A stretch of DNA of 43,185 nt from Gaeumannomyces sp. JS-464. Its lineage: Eukaryota; Ascomycota; Sordariomycetes; Magnaporthales; Magnaporthaceae. Where the stretch lies: positions 1-43,185 of the forward strand of contig NGZR01000017.1 in NCBI GenBank assembly GCA_002197995.1, read 5' to 3'. Below, one piece after another: positions 42,661 to 43,185 of this stretch. Numbering within the stretch: the first letter of the stretch is position 1; the number at the start of each line of letters is the position of its first letter. The position numbers were made by a program, and so were the translations under genes. Below the pieces are notes generated by a model. That model ran no database searches and was not told where the DNA came from. It saw only the letters and a program-made list of their open reading frames with translations.

Positions 42661-43185
42661 TTTTACGTACACTACACACACCGACCCTACTCTCGACCAC
42701 GACCCCTACTGCACGCTTTACCTGTTACCTACACTTACTTGACGTACTACGTACGTGACCACACCTTTTACGACACTACTACACGGTACACTTACACTGC
42801 GACTGACACACTTGACACACTACCCTTTACTTTGGACTACCTACTACTTACTACGGCGTACACGCTCTTACTTTACGGGTTTACTACCACACTTGACCTT
42901 TACACTGGTTGTACTACTACACTACACGACCCCTGTACACGACGGGGACACCACTTTGCTACGGACGACCACGTTTACTGCGGGGCACCACGACCCCCAC
43001 CACACACGACGTACACACTGGGTGTGTCCACACCACACACTACACTTTACCACTCTACACTTACGTTGCTTCTGACCCCTTTGGGTACGACACACTACAC
43101 GCACACGCTACTCGCTCGACCACTACGACTACTACCGGACACTACTGACCACGACTGTCGTTACGGTGTACACACCTACACTACT

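Larger units (their letters stand above)
12831..43185. other. 30-kb anomalous sequence in which A is almost always followed by C; no genes called
   Basis: On the + strand practically every A is followed by C. The few exceptions I found include acaac at 15,320, tatac near 16,637, and acatc near 26,019. ATG, TAA and TAG are therefore almost absent and TGA occurs only as TGAC. T, C and G are not restricted: a run of 13 T's is at 16,478-16,490 and 7 G's at 30,764-30,770. The + strand is rich in C and poor in G. I see no tRNA, rRNA, recognisable protein motif or terminator. Long + strand open frames are a by-product of the rule. Probably artefactual or non-biological sequence. Confidence 0.85.

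Noticed and set aside
11343..43148. Dozens of long + strand open frames (up to about 460 codons) rich in Thr, His, Leu, Tyr
   Set aside because: Because A is followed only by C, TAA and TAG cannot occur and only TGA can stop translation, so long frames arise automatically, often overlapping in two or three frames. They lack ATG starts, Lys, Glu, Gln, Asn, Ile and any known motif.
12831..43185. Deliberately encoded or data-storage DNA
   Set aside because: Such designs avoid long homopolymers and low-complexity runs; here there are 13 T's, 7 G's and many CA runs, and I see no framing, index or primer-like blocks.
10741..43185. Repeat-induced point mutation (RIP) as the cause of the odd composition
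   Set aside because: RIP changes CpA to TpA and makes DNA AT-rich. Here CpA is abundant and GC content rises.

Overview
The left quarter of the window (1-10,740) is fungal mitochondrial DNA. Most of it is a nearly complete linear, invertron-type mitochondrial plasmid, in which UGA is read as tryptophan (genetic code 4). Window position 1 lies inside the left terminal inverted repeat, and the matching right copy is at 9807-9891. The layout is convergent. On the + strand are a protein-primed family B DNA polymerase (1-3761), a small acidic protein of unknown function (4001-4642) and a large protein with a GIY-YIG endonuclease-like domain (4898-6319). On the - strand is a single-subunit T7-like RNA polymerase (6710-9904). 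All four reading frames look intact once TGA is read through. A hairpin followed by T's (6482-6528) separates the converging transcription units. A 31-33 bp element is repeated almost exactly in front of three of the genes and is the best promoter or 5'-leader candidate.

Between 10,060 and 10,740 is a piece of an intron-rich fungal (probably basidiomycete) mitochondrial genome: a 116-bp internal exon of cox3 with a one-base deletion, preceded by what looks like an intron end and followed by the 5' part of a group I intron. An undetermined base (n) lies at 10,139. Either the plasmid is integrated near cox3, or this is an assembly join.

The remaining 32.4 kb (10,741-43,185, 75% of the window) is unlike any natural sequence I know. 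Over about 2 kb the sequence changes until, on the + strand, the base A is followed by C almost without exception; ApA, ApG and ApT nearly vanish. The rule is strand-asymmetric and has nothing to do with codons. It removes TAA and TAG from the + strand and so creates many long open frames rich in Thr, His, Leu and Tyr, which I do not regard as genes. I favour a sequencing, base-calling or assembly artefact, or non-biological sequence, fused to the end of a mitochondrial contig. It is not memoryless noise, however: it contains tandem repeats and diverged dispersed copies of the same segments, including a 55-bp exact match 5.7 kb apart.

How the plasmid genes would work together, from knowledge of such plasmids: the DNA polymerase replicates the plasmid by protein priming at its ends, the RNA polymerase transcribes plasmid genes from its own promoters, and the GIY-YIG protein is an unusual passenger whose role is unknown.
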